Assembly: GCF_022458745.1 (NCBI RefSeq)
Contig: NZ_JAJJJF010000003.1
Coordinates: 186,001 to 250,000, forward strand
Direction: 5' to 3'
DNA: 64,000 bases
DNA from: Bacillus piscicola
GTDB taxonomy: Bacteria > Bacillota > Bacilli > Bacillales > Marinococcaceae
The notes under the pieces are model-generated. The model made no database searches and had not been told where the DNA came from. It saw only the letters and a program-made list of their open reading frames with translations. The translations under genes and the position numbers were made by a program. Below are positions 7,408 through 15,580 of this stretch, in pieces; position 1 is the stretch's first letter, and each line of letters starts with the position of its first letter.

Positions 7408-7440
7408 AAAGATAGCAGCCCAGCAAAGGGGGAATGGTTC

Positions 7441-7938
7441 GTGAGATTACTTATTTTTCAACTTATACTTTTTATTCATATATTTCTTGGCATAACATGG
7501 GTGGGAGGGGTGATGTTTGTCGGATGGGGAGTGTTCCCTGCTATTTCTAGCCTGACATTTTCCGAACAACGAAATGTCCTCGCAACCGTCATGAAGAAAG
7601 CGCACCCATTATTTATCTTGGCTGGAATTGGTGTGATAGTAAGTGGCCTCGTTCTTGGGACTATACTAGGCCCACTTCATCAGTGGGGCGATATTTGGAA
7701 TACTTTATACGGGAAGCGTTGGGCTGTTGCCTTTATTACTGCCAGTCTTTCATTAATTTGGGGAGCTTCTATCAGTTTCAAAAGTATGATGGCTGTTTTA
7801 GCAAATAATACCCTGTGGCAACTTGCCGATAAAGGGATTACTACCCCATTAAATAGATCGCTGCGCTTTGCTAAATTTCTTGCCTCATTCGAAGTCGCGG
7901 GTTTTATCGTGGTAATCATGGTAATGGTCCTATTGTGA
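7441..7938 (+). CDS. CopD-like four-helix membrane protein
   Basis: A 165-residue protein with four predicted membrane helices: LIFQLILFIHIFLGITWVGG, PLFILAGIGVIVSGLVLGTI, WAVAFITASLSLIWGAS and a C-terminal SFEVAGFIVVIMVMVLL. Conserved His and Trp near the first helix resemble the CopD/DUF2269-type fold, which can bind haem or copper; this is only suggestive. The start is GTG at 7441 with AAAGGGGG upstream; the longer reading from 7309 would run through the operators. It is the first gene of a unit with the MenA-like gene 28 bases downstream, placed behind the Fnr-like sites, so a role in respiration at low oxygen or under nitrosative stress is a reasonable inference. Confidence 0.72.
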   Translation: MRLLIFQLILFIHIFLGITWVGGVMFVGWGVFPAISSLTFSEQRNVLATVMKKAHPLFILAGIGVIVSGLVLGTILGPLHQWGDIWNTLYGKRWAVAFITASLSLIWGASISFKSMMAVLANNTLWQLADKGITTPLNRSLRFAKFLASFEVAGFIVVIMVMVLL

Positions 7939-7966
7939 CGACCAATTACGAAAGGAGGTCATCATT

Positions 7967-8879
7967 ATGAGCCAACCACACGCTAACACATTTGTATATC
8001 GTTATTCTTGGATCCGCCTTATTCGGCCACTCACTTTCACGGGTTCTATTATGCCTGTTCTAGCTGCTACTGGGCTGGCTTTTCGAAAAGGATCTATCGA
8101 TTTTGTAAATTTTGCTGCTTTTCTATGTGCCCTCTTGCTCATTCAAGCAGCTGTCAATATATTTAACGACTACTATGATTTTCTGCATGGTCAGGATGCC
8201 GAAAAATGGCTTGTACAATCAGCGAACGAACAAACCCACGGCCTAGCGCCGGCTACTGTACGAAATACAGCGTTGTTATTACTTGTAGCAGCAGCCACGA
8301 TCGGTATTTGGCTCGCATGGCAAACTGGTTGGTGGATATTGGGGGCTGGAGCTGTCGGCGTACTGGCAGGTTACTGTTACTCTGCAGGTGCTCCCTTGTC
8401 AGCTCTCGGCCTTGGGGAAGGAACAGCTGCCCTTTTCCTTGGCATTGTTCCGTTTTCCCTCGCTTATATCGTGCAGGGACTTGTCCCCAACCTACAAATT
8501 TTGTTTGTTTCGCTTCCTTTTGCGGTACTGATCGCCACGATGATTCTTACAAATAACATAAGAGACATTGATAAGGATCTTCCCTTTCGAAGCACCTTAC
8601 CAATCAAGATTGGAAAAAGAAACGCTATTATACTATTAATGGTGCTGTTAACCCTATCTTATCTGCTTATTTTTATCATGATCGCTGGGGGTATACTTCC
8701 TCTCCTTACCTTGATAACGATTCTTGCCGTGCCCCTCGCTGTACGACTTGTTTATTTTTTTTCGCAAAGAGAATTCCCGTGATGAAGAGATGCGAGCAAT
8801 GAAATGGGTCGCCTTACACCATTGGACATTCGGCTTCCTGCTCACTATTGGAATTTGGCTTTCTCGCTTATGGATGTAA
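7967..8879 (+). CDS. menA: UbiA/MenA-type prenyltransferase, frameshifted at a T8 run
   Basis: An integral membrane prenyltransferase. The Asp-rich motif NDYYDFLHGQD (residues about 67-77) and the second Asp motif NNIRDIDKD fit 1,4-dihydroxy-2-naphthoate prenyltransferase, the step that makes demethylmenaquinone. The first frame stops at 8782 after SQREFP. The expected C-terminus (DEEMRAMKWVALHH, then a last membrane helix, LWM stop) continues in another frame to 8879. Removing one T from the T8 run at 8755-8762 would restore a product of about 303 residues, the normal family size. It may be a disrupted gene, an assembly error or transcriptional slippage. GAAAGGAGG precedes the ATG. Confidence 0.78.
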
Positions 8880-8981
8880 TTGTCCTGATGAACCAAAGGA
8901 AGTTATGAAAATATCGTTTATCCGATCACAATTTCCGGGAATGAGGAAATTAATATTGAAACAAGGAGGCTATTAGTCATT

Positions 8982-9608
8982 ATGGCTGGGATTAAAGCGT
9001 TATTTTTAAACACGTCACTGAAAGCATCTTCGGATACGTCCAATACAAGTGCCCTCCTCCAAAAAGCCGGGGAGTGGCTGCAGAAAGAAAATGTGTCCGT
9101 TGAAGAAGTGCGGATTGCTGACTACGAGATAAAGCCGGGGATCGAGCCGGATATGGGAAGCGGAGATGAGTGGCCCTCTATCCTGGATAAGGTGAAACAG
9201 GCAGATATCATCGTGATTGGAACGCCGATCTGGTTGGGCGAGTTAAGTAGTATCGCCAAGCGAGTGATCGAACGTCTCAGTGCCTCAAGCGATGAAACAA
9301 ATGAGAAAGATCAAAGCATTTACTACAACAAAGTAGCCGGCGTTGTCATCACTGGAAATGAAGACGGCGCAAAAGATTCAGCCCGTTCGATTTTGTATGC
9401 CCTCCAGCACATTGGATTCATGATCCCGCCAAATGCCGACACGTACTGGGTCGGGGAGGCTGGGCCTGGTCCTTCTTATATTGAGGCCGGGCAAGACAGC
9501 GAGTTCACAAAGAAAAACACGAGAACGATGGCGTATAATTTAGCGCACTTTGCCCGCATGCTAAAAGATCACCCGATCCCGGCAGAAGGTAACACCGTAA
9601 ACAGCTAA
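8982..9608 (+). CDS. NADPH-dependent FMN reductase / flavodoxin-like protein
   Basis: A 208-residue protein of the flavodoxin-like NAD(P)H FMN reductase superfamily. LNTSLKASSDTSNTS is the phosphate loop and IGTPIWLGELSSIAKRVIER the flavin loop; GVVITGNEDGAKDSARSILYALQHIG follows the usual order. It probably uses NAD(P)H to reduce flavin, quinone or azo compounds. AAGGAGG lies 12 bases before the ATG, a rather long spacing. It follows the MenA-like gene in the same direction after about 100 bases and ends in a terminator. Confidence 0.85.
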   Translation: MAGIKALFLNTSLKASSDTSNTSALLQKAGEWLQKENVSVEEVRIADYEIKPGIEPDMGSGDEWPSILDKVKQADIIVIGTPIWLGELSSIAKRVIERLSASSDETNEKDQSIYYNKVAGVVITGNEDGAKDSARSILYALQHIGFMIPPNADTYWVGEAGPGPSYIEAGQDSEFTKKNTRTMAYNLAHFARMLKDHPIPAEGNTVNS

Positions 9609-9623
9609 CGGAACAAATAAAAG

Positions 9624-9661
9624 AAACACATCCTCTCTGTTCAACCAGATGGGATGTGTTT
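9624..9661 (+). terminator. Terminator after FMN reductase gene
   Basis: AAACACATCC pairs with GGGATGTGTTT around a 17-base loop; the T tract is short. The 52-bp repeat array starts right behind it. Confidence 0.7.
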
Positions 9662-9895
9662 GCTATAATGACGTCGCTGTTTCGCGGATCAACCATTTTC
9701 ATGACTTCATTGAACGGCTATGACGTCGTTATTGTCGAGGGGAACACTTTTCACGACTTCATTCACCCCTTATGACGTCACTATTTTTGCGGTTTTGTAT
9801 CTTCACGACGCCGTACGATCATTATGATGTCGCTGTTTTGGCACTTTCTTCCTTTCACAACTTCATACGACTTCTATGAGGTTGTTATTTCTGCA
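9661..9895 (-). repeat. Array 2: five degenerate hairpin units, exact 52-bp period
   Basis: TATGACGTC-like anchors lie at 9667, 9719, 9771, 9823 and 9875, and CACGACTTCAT-like anchors at 9700, 9752, 9804 and 9856; every step is 52 bases. Read on the minus strand, units follow ATAACGACGTCATAG, 5-6 bases, TATGAAGTCGTGAAAA, the same family as array 1. Each is an imperfect palindrome. The array fills a gap between two converging genes, the FMN reductase (+) and the thiol dioxygenase (-). No terminator T tract is seen within the units. Confidence 0.85.
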
Positions 9896-9924
9896 TTCTC
9901 TGTCGTTATCAGCGAAGCCAACAA

Positions 9925-10497
9925 TCAGCTTATAAGCGGCCTACTGTCCCAAGGGGTGATCACTGCTTTTTTCTCCCCGTTTTCTTCTTCATATACATAA
10001 CGTGTTAATTCCCCTACATTGCCGCCATAGATGTGAACGGCAACACACGGGATGTCAGAAGCGCAGCTTACTTCGTGGATATCCTGGTCGGAACTGCAAC
10101 ATACTTTTACATCCCCCGATCCCAGGTGGTATTCTCCAGTTTGTTCAAGTCGATGCGTATGCTTCTGATACTGGATTTCGCGTTCGCTTCCTTCGACAAT
10201 TCCGATCACACCCCATACTCCGTGATCATGAATAGGAGTCGACTGACCGACATCCCAGACAGCAACAGAGATTGAAAAGTTATCAGTGTCCGAAACAAAT
10301 AAAGGATAAAGTACATATTTATCAGGGTTGGCGCGTTTGTATGACACTGGTATCTCGTGTGGATATTTTTTTATAAATGCGGCTAAGCGATTCGATACTT
10401 GTTCTGTGATGGATTTTTCTTCTTCATACTCTTTGATAATTTCGTTGACCTCTTTAATAAGCGTTGCTAATCCGGGATAGTTTTCTGCTGTAATCAC
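9925..10497 (-). CDS. Cysteine dioxygenase family protein
   Basis: A 190-residue single-domain cupin thiol dioxygenase, which would use non-haem iron to oxidise a thiol such as cysteine or 3-mercaptopropionate to the sulfinate. The metal site is PIHDHGVWGVIGIVEGSE, with the first two His, and a third His is likely in IHEVSC or VAVHIYGG. The substrate cannot be settled from sequence. I take the GTG at 10497, because AAAGGG is 8 bases upstream; the GTG three codons earlier overlaps that ribosome site. It is the last gene of the minus-strand acyl-CoA cluster, 19 bases after the crotonase gene. Confidence 0.85.
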   Translation of the reverse strand: MITAENYPGLATLIKEVNEIIKEYEEEKSITEQVSNRLAAFIKKYPHEIPVSYKRANPDKYVLYPLFVSDTDNFSISVAVWDVGQSTPIHDHGVWGVIGIVEGSEREIQYQKHTHRLEQTGEYHLGSGDVKVCCSSDQDIHEVSCASDIPCVAVHIYGGNVGELTRYVYEEENGEKKAVITPWDSRPLIS

Positions 10498-10516
10498 CGC
10501 TCCCACCCTTTCGCCG

Positions 10517-11284
10517 TTACTTTTTCTTCAGCCGTTCCAGGTAACCTGCAAACCGCTCTTGGAAATCCCCTGTTACTATGGAGTCTCTTGTCAAATCAGG
10601 TGGTGATCCCGCTTTCTGCCCGTTAGTGAGGCTCTTTATCGTACCTGTCGTATGTTCAGGCACACGGGTGATGGCGTCTGCTACTTGACATGCGTACTCC
10701 GTCAGGCTTTCCTCCGCGACCTTTTCTTGAATGATTCCTAACTGAAGTGCTCTATTTGCATCGATCAGCTGATTCGTCAGTGCTAAAAAACGGGCCTGCG
10801 CGGGACCAATTTCATCCATAAGACGCTGCGTACCGAGGACTACTCCGAACTGGGGTCCTGGAAAACGAAAAGAGGCTCTCGTTGCACCAATTCGTATATC
10901 GCAAGCTAAAGCAAGATCCGCCCCGGCACCGAACGCATAACCATCCACCGCGGCAATGGTCGGGAACGGACAGTGAATCAACCATTCAAAAAATTCCGCC
11001 AGCTCAAAGAAAAAATTTCCCGCCTGTTCATTCGATAATCCCCGAACATAAGATACATGAATTCCGGCGCAGAACGCTTTCTTAGCAGTGCTTGTAATAA
11101 CCAAAGCTTTTATATCAGAAGCATCCATTACATTCTGATAAGCTTCCCTCAGCTCCGCTAGTAACCTATCATCCATTGCATTTAGTTTATTAGGATTGTT
11201 TAGTGTTAAAACGGCTACTTTCTCCCTTTTTTCTAATAAAATATAAGAAAAATTAAAATCATCCCAAAGCGTATTAGCGTTCAC
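10517..11284 (-). CDS. Enoyl-CoA hydratase/isomerase (crotonase) family protein
   Basis: A 255-residue crotonase-fold protein. The oxyanion-hole segments are AFCAGIHVSY and DGYAFGAGADLALACD. The two catalytic glutamates of true enoyl-CoA hydratases are not conserved: the first site reads ADLALACD (Asp) and the second reads FPGPQFG where hydratases have PE. It may thus be an isomerase, hydrolase or other crotonase. The start GTG at 11284 has GGGAGG 6 bases upstream. It belongs to the leucine-degradation-like cluster and sits where B. subtilis has yngF. Confidence 0.83.
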   Translation of the reverse strand: MNANTLWDDFNFSYILLEKREKVAVLTLNNPNKLNAMDDRLLAELREAYQNVMDASDIKALVITSTAKKAFCAGIHVSYVRGLSNEQAGNFFFELAEFFEWLIHCPFPTIAAVDGYAFGAGADLALACDIRIGATRASFRFPGPQFGVVLGTQRLMDEIGPAQARFLALTNQLIDANRALQLGIIQEKVAEESLTEYACQVADAITRVPEHTTGTIKSLTNGQKAGSPPDLTRDSIVTGDFQERFAGYLERLKKK

Positions 11285-11378
11285 GTTAGCCTCCCATGAA
11301 AGATTCAAAAACTTCTATTAAATATACGCTCATTTTAGTATTGATTACTGATCATGTCAAAAATGTCTTCTTCACATT

Positions 11379-12908
11379 CTAAACAGGGTAAACAGCATGC
11401 TTTCTCTCGGAAAATTTCATGTATTTACTTTTATATACAGCAAGACGGTTTATGAGCTCTTGCCGTAGGTCATTGCCGTTTACTATATCATCGATCACCA
11501 TTTCCGAAGCGAGCCGGTAAATATTGATGTTTTCTTTATATTCGCGACGCTTTTCTTCAACAAAAGCTTGTCTTTTGTCCTCTGGGAGAGCAGCAATCTT
11601 GTTGGCGTACACAGCGTTGACTGCTGCTTCCGGCCCCATTACGGCTATCTGTGCACTTGGAAGCGCAAGACAGCAGTCCGGTTCAAAAGCAGGCCCCGCC
11701 ATCGCATAAAGCCCAGCCCCATATGCCTTACGAACAATAACCGATAACTTTGGCACGGTGGCTTCAGACATCGCGGCAATCATTTTTGCACCATGCCGGA
11801 TAATGCCAGCTCTTTCAACGTGGGTGCCGATCATAAATCCAGGTATGTCTGCTAAAAAAAGCAGCGGAATATGGAAGGCATCGCACAGCGTAATAAAACG
11901 GGCTGCTTTGTCAGCAGAATCAGGAAATAACACGCCGCCCTTTACTTTCGGCTGATTGGCAATAACTCCGATTGCTTGTCCGTTTAGTCTCGCAAAACCA
12001 GTAATTAACTCTGGGGCAAACAATTCCTTCATTTCAAAAAAGCTATTATTATCTATAATTCTTTCAATAAGCTGGTACATATTAAAAGGAACATTTTGAT
12101 TGTGTGGGAGGATTTCTTCTACGGATGTTTCAAAAGCTGCCGGTTCATGAGCAGTCGATTCGGGAGGCTGTTTCTTATAGTTCAGTGGCATATACGACAA
12201 ATAAGAACGTGCTTTCTCAATTGCAGATGTCTCATCACTTACGAGGATATCCCCACACCCCGATACCGAACAATGCATGTCAGCTCCGCCCATTTCTTCA
12301 AGAGACACTTTTTCCCCAATTACCATCTCTGCCATCCGCGGTGAACCTAAATACATAGAAGAGTTGCCCTTCACCATGATGACCACGTCACAAAAAGCCG
12401 GGATATAAGCACCACCTGCAGCCGAGGGGCCAAATAAGATACACACTTGTGGAATTCGCCCGGATAACTTTACTTCATTGTAAAAAATTCGACCTGCACC
12501 GCGCCTCCCGGGAAACATTTCCACCTGGTCTGTGATGCGGGCGCCCGCGGAATCAACAAGATATAGAAGTGGAACATTTAATTTTTCTGCGGTTTCCTGG
12601 ATACGAATGATTTTCTCTACCGTCCTCGCTCCCCAAGATCCTGCTTTAACTGTAGAATCATTTGCCATAAAACAGACCGTGCGACCGTTCACTTTCCCTG
12701 TCCCGGTAATGACTCCGTCAGCCGGCAGCCCTTCCGCGTCTTCATTCGCAAATTTCCCGTCCTCGAACTCTATGCCGTTGTCTAAAAGAAGGGCTAAGCG
12801 ATCGCGCACAAATAATTTTCCCTTCTCTTTGTTTTTCTCGTGATACTTAAAGTGACCACCTTTTTCAATTTGTGTCACTCTATCTTTTAGTTCCTTTTCC
12901 CAACTCAT
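11379..12908 (-). CDS. Acyl-CoA carboxylase beta subunit (carboxyltransferase)
   Basis: A 509-residue biotin-dependent carboxyltransferase of the methylcrotonyl-/propionyl-CoA carboxylase type (like YngE). It moves the carboxyl group from biotin to the acyl-CoA. N-terminal half: RDRLALLLDNG, YLVDSAGARITDQ, GPSAAGGAYIPAF (first oxyanion region). C-terminal half: FLADIPGFMIGTHVERAGII and RKAYGAGLYAMAGPAF (second). The start at 12908 has GGGGG 9 bases ahead; a longer ATG at 12947 lacks a site. It overlaps the end of the HMG-CoA lyase gene by 29 bases, so translation is coupled. No biotin carboxylase gene is in the cluster. Confidence 0.92.
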   Translation of the reverse strand: MSWEKELKDRVTQIEKGGHFKYHEKNKEKGKLFVRDRLALLLDNGIEFEDGKFANEDAEGLPADGVITGTGKVNGRTVCFMANDSTVKAGSWGARTVEKIIRIQETAEKLNVPLLYLVDSAGARITDQVEMFPGRRGAGRIFYNEVKLSGRIPQVCILFGPSAAGGAYIPAFCDVVIMVKGNSSMYLGSPRMAEMVIGEKVSLEEMGGADMHCSVSGCGDILVSDETSAIEKARSYLSYMPLNYKKQPPESTAHEPAAFETSVEEILPHNQNVPFNMYQLIERIIDNNSFFEMKELFAPELITGFARLNGQAIGVIANQPKVKGGVLFPDSADKAARFITLCDAFHIPLLFLADIPGFMIGTHVERAGIIRHGAKMIAAMSEATVPKLSVIVRKAYGAGLYAMAGPAFEPDCCLALPSAQIAVMGPEAAVNAVYANKIAALPEDKRQAFVEEKRREYKENINIYRLASEMVIDDIVNGNDLRQELINRLAVYKSKYMKFSERKHAVYPV

Positions 12909-13836
12909 AAGTAGAACCCCCGTTTTCCTTAAGCTTTGTTCTTTCAACCTGAAGCACTTTGCTGGCTAAAGGTTTTCCTATTTTCCGCTCGATAAACAAA
13001 GCCGCATCAAAAACAGATTTTTCATCCACGTCCGTCTGAATTCCCATGCTGTGAACTAAATATAAAAGTTCTTCCGTAGCAATGTTACCGGAGGCACCTG
13101 GTGCATAAGGGCAACCGCCAATCCCGCCACATGAGCTGTCAAGCTTAGCAATTCCCATCTGCAAGGAAGCAAAACAGTTTGCAGATGCTACCCCGCGTGT
13201 ATCGTGAAAATGCATCGCGATTTTTTCCGAAGGGATGCTGTTCAATACGACGGCAAGCATTTCTCGAACCTGCTGTGGGCCTGCAACACCGATTGTATCC
13301 CCTAGCGACAATTCGTCTACTCCCATCTCGAGGAGCTTATAAAGAGACTTTTCTACTTGTTGAATTTCTACCTTTCCTTCATAGGGACAGCCAAAAACCA
13401 TCGAGAGGTATCCTCTGACTGTCTTACCGGCTGCCTTCCCTTCTTTGACAATTTCCCTTAATAAGGGATACGTCTCGTCTATTGATTTATTTATATTTTT
13501 ACGGTTATGCGTTTCCGTGGCAGACATGAAAACGGAAATTTCATCGACATCGGCTGCAAGCGCCTCCGAAAGTCCTTGAAGGTTCGGTACCAGCGCCGCG
13601 TACGTCACCCCTTTTTTCCGACGGATTCCCCGCGCTACGGTCCGTGCGTCTGCAAGTGCGGGGACCCATTTCGGCGATACAAAAGAGGTAATCTCTACAT
13701 ATGAAAGCCCACTGTCTGCTAAACGATTAATCCAGTCTATTTTATCTTCTGTCGTTAACCGAACGTTCTCATTCTGGAGACCGTCGCGTGGTCCCACTTC
13801 TCTGATCCGCACCCGGTCAGGCAGCTGCACGTTCAT
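12880..13836 (-). CDS. Hydroxymethylglutaryl-CoA lyase
   Basis: A 318-residue TIM-barrel lyase that splits HMG-CoA into acetoacetate and acetyl-CoA, the last step of leucine degradation. Motifs: REVGPRDGLQNE (metal and substrate site), SLGDTIGVAGPQQV, HFHDTRGVASAN (two metal His) and GGIGGCPYAPGASGN with the catalytic Cys loop. The start ATG at 13836 has AAAAGGGGAG just before it. It lies 23 bases after the biotinyl carrier gene and overlaps the carboxyltransferase gene; it corresponds to yngG. Confidence 0.94.
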   Translation of the reverse strand: MNVQLPDRVRIREVGPRDGLQNENVRLTTEDKIDWINRLADSGLSYVEITSFVSPKWVPALADARTVARGIRRKKGVTYAALVPNLQGLSEALAADVDEISVFMSATETHNRKNINKSIDETYPLLREIVKEGKAAGKTVRGYLSMVFGCPYEGKVEIQQVEKSLYKLLEMGVDELSLGDTIGVAGPQQVREMLAVVLNSIPSEKIAMHFHDTRGVASANCFASLQMGIAKLDSSCGGIGGCPYAPGASGNIATEELLYLVHSMGIQTDVDEKSVFDAALFIERKIGKPLASKVLQVERTKLKENGGSTYELGKGTKR

Positions 13837-13859
13837 ATCTCCCCTTTTATCAATGTTCA

Positions 13860-14072
13860 CTATCGTAACTTGATTAAGATATCGCCGCTGTTAACGAATT
13901 CTCCTTGTTTTTTTACTACTTCGGCAACGAACCCATTTTGCTCAGCGGTTATGGGGATCTCCATTTTCATAGATTCCAAAATGGCCACCTCGTCATCTGC
14001 ATGTACCTCATCACCCTCGTTTACGAGCATCTTCCAGATAACACCAGCAATCGGAGCCGGTATATGACTCAT
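13860..14072 (-). CDS. Biotin carboxyl carrier domain protein
   Basis: A 70-residue stand-alone biotinyl domain. ESMKMEI carries the lysine (in MKM) that receives biotin; the flanking IPAPIAGVIWKMLVNEGDEV and QGEFVNSGDILIKL are the two halves of the barrel. It matches YngHB of B. subtilis, which works with the biotin carboxylase YngHA; that partner is missing here. The A-rich region at 14085-14100 and GGAGG precede the ATG. Confidence 0.92.
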   Translation of the reverse strand: MSHIPAPIAGVIWKMLVNEGDEVHADDEVAILESMKMEIPITAEQNGFVAEVVKKQGEFVNSGDILIKLR

Positions 14073-14164
14073 CAGACTGCCTCCTTTTGTATTAAGCTAT
14101 TTTAAAATGACTCGCGGGGTAGTATTCTCATTTCTGGACGGCTAGCACGAATATTGCGGTCTCC

Positions 14165-14290
14165 CCTCAAGTATGGATACCTGCGACTGAAGTATGGATT
14201 CGGAAACTTCATGGATGGATACCTGCACCCGCAGTATGGATTCCACCTCTTCAAGTATGGATATCTGCACACGAAGTATGGATTCCGCCC
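14165..14290. repeat. 21-bp tandem repeat (42-bp higher-order unit)
   Basis: TATGGAT (once GATGGAT) recurs at 14172, 14193, 14214, 14235, 14256 and 14277, exactly 21 bases apart. On the minus strand the units alternate GAATCCATACTTC and GGTATCCATACTTGAAG, giving three 42-bp units. It fills the 219-base gap between the acyl-CoA dehydrogenase stop and the biotinyl carrier start, where a biotin carboxylase gene would be expected. One minus-strand frame stays open through it and would give a 14-residue repeat (NPYF..RYPYLK), but it lacks a start of its own. Confidence 0.85.
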
Positions 14291-14291
14291 T

Positions 14292-15443
14292 TTATAAACT
14301 GTCACAACCAATCTGCCTGGCGATGACGAGTCTTTGAATCTCCGATGTTCCTTCACCGATTTCCATTAATTTCGCATCGCGAAGCATCCGTTCTACTCCA
14401 TACTCCCTCATGTATCCGTACCCACCGTGTATCTGGATCGCTTGATTACACGTACGCGTTGCCATTTCAGAAGCAAAAAGCTTTGCATAGGCCGATTCTT
14501 TCGTAAAAGGCTTACGGTTATCCTTTAGCCAAGCCGCTTTTAATACCATGTTGAGAGCTAGCTCTATTTCCATCGCCATGTCGGCGAGTTTAAATTGTAT
14601 CGCTTGGAAATTAACAATGCGTTTCCCGAACTGTTTTCTTTCTTGAGCATATCTTTTCGCTTTTTCATAAGCTCCCTCTGCAATACCGATAGCAAGCGCC
14701 GCAATCGAAATCCTCCCGCCATCAAGCGTAAAAAGAAATTGCTTGAAACCGGATTTCGGATCACCGAGTAGATTTTCCGCAGGCACTCTGACATTTTCTA
14801 AGATAAGCTCACACGTATTGGAAGCACGCACCCCCATTTTGTCGTAGGGGTTTCTTATGGTGAAACCTTTCGCGTCTGTCGGAACAATAAGCGCCGAAAT
14901 AATGTTTTTCCCTTGACTGTCCCTTCCTGTCACAGCAGTAACAATGACCGTCTTTGAGTACTGAGCATTCGTTGTCCAGCATTTTTCACCATTTATGACA
15001 TAATGACCGTCTTTTAAAATCGCTTTTGTCTCGGTTCCACCAGCGTCCGAGCCAGCATTCGGTTCCGTTAGGGCGAATGCACCGAGCGTTTCTCCCGAGG
15101 TAATCGGGACGAGGTATTTTTCCTTTTGTGCTTCTGTTCCGTAATAATAGATCGGACTTGCACCGAGCGAAACAGCCGCAGCATAGCTTAATCCTGTGCC
15201 GCCGCATGCCCTGCCTATTTCTTTGACTGCCAGCATATAAGAAATGTTATCAGCGCCAGCACCACCGTATTTTTCAGGGAATGGTATGCCAAGGAGTCCC
15301 ATTTCCCCCATTTTATGAAACGTCTCCTCTGGAAAATGGGCGCTACGGTCCAGCTCTTGAGCTTTTGGTGCGACTTCCTGTTGCGCAAAGTCTCGTACCA
15401 TATCACGGACCATTGTTTGTTCATTCGTCAACTCAAAATTCAC
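14292..15443 (-). CDS. Acyl-CoA dehydrogenase (isovaleryl-CoA-type)
   Basis: A 383-residue FAD enzyme that introduces a 2,3 double bond in an acyl-CoA and passes electrons to ETF. N-terminal helices (FELTNEQTMVRDMVRDFAQQ), FAD/substrate loop FALTEPNAGSDAGG, KCWTTNAQYS, and C-terminal QIHGGYGYMREYGVERMLRDAK and EIGEGTSEIQRLVIARQIG are all in place. It is the first gene of the minus-strand cluster that continues with biotinyl carrier, HMG-CoA lyase and carboxyltransferase, so isovaleryl-CoA (leucine) or a similar branched acyl-CoA is the likely substrate; yngJ is the B. subtilis counterpart. Confidence 0.92.
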   Translation of the reverse strand: MNFELTNEQTMVRDMVRDFAQQEVAPKAQELDRSAHFPEETFHKMGEMGLLGIPFPEKYGGAGADNISYMLAVKEIGRACGGTGLSYAAAVSLGASPIYYYGTEAQKEKYLVPITSGETLGAFALTEPNAGSDAGGTETKAILKDGHYVINGEKCWTTNAQYSKTVIVTAVTGRDSQGKNIISALIVPTDAKGFTIRNPYDKMGVRASNTCELILENVRVPAENLLGDPKSGFKQFLFTLDGGRISIAALAIGIAEGAYEKAKRYAQERKQFGKRIVNFQAIQFKLADMAMEIELALNMVLKAAWLKDNRKPFTKESAYAKLFASEMATRTCNQAIQIHGGYGYMREYGVERMLRDAKLMEIGEGTSEIQRLVIARQIGCDSL

Positions 15444-15539
15444 TCTCTATCACCTCGGCTCGTCTCTTTAAGATGCAGCACAGAACGTGTCTTATTCATT
15501 TATATTCCTGACAAGTAGTTTCTAGCACTTCTAACATGC

Positions 15540-15580
15540 AAAAAGAGCAGCTAGAACCTATATCGTTCTAGCTGCTCTTT
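15540..15580. terminator. Terminator after efeU
   Basis: AAAGAGCAGCTAGAAC (15542-15557) pairs perfectly with GTTCTAGCTGCTCTTT (15565-15580) around seven bases, with T/A tracts on both sides. It closes the iron operon before the acyl-CoA dehydrogenase promoter. Confidence 0.93.

Noticed and set aside
14102-14356. 84-residue minus-strand frame with a 14-residue repeat
   Set aside because: It starts inside the acyl-CoA dehydrogenase gene without a ribosome site and is explained by the 21-bp repeat; I treat it as non-coding.
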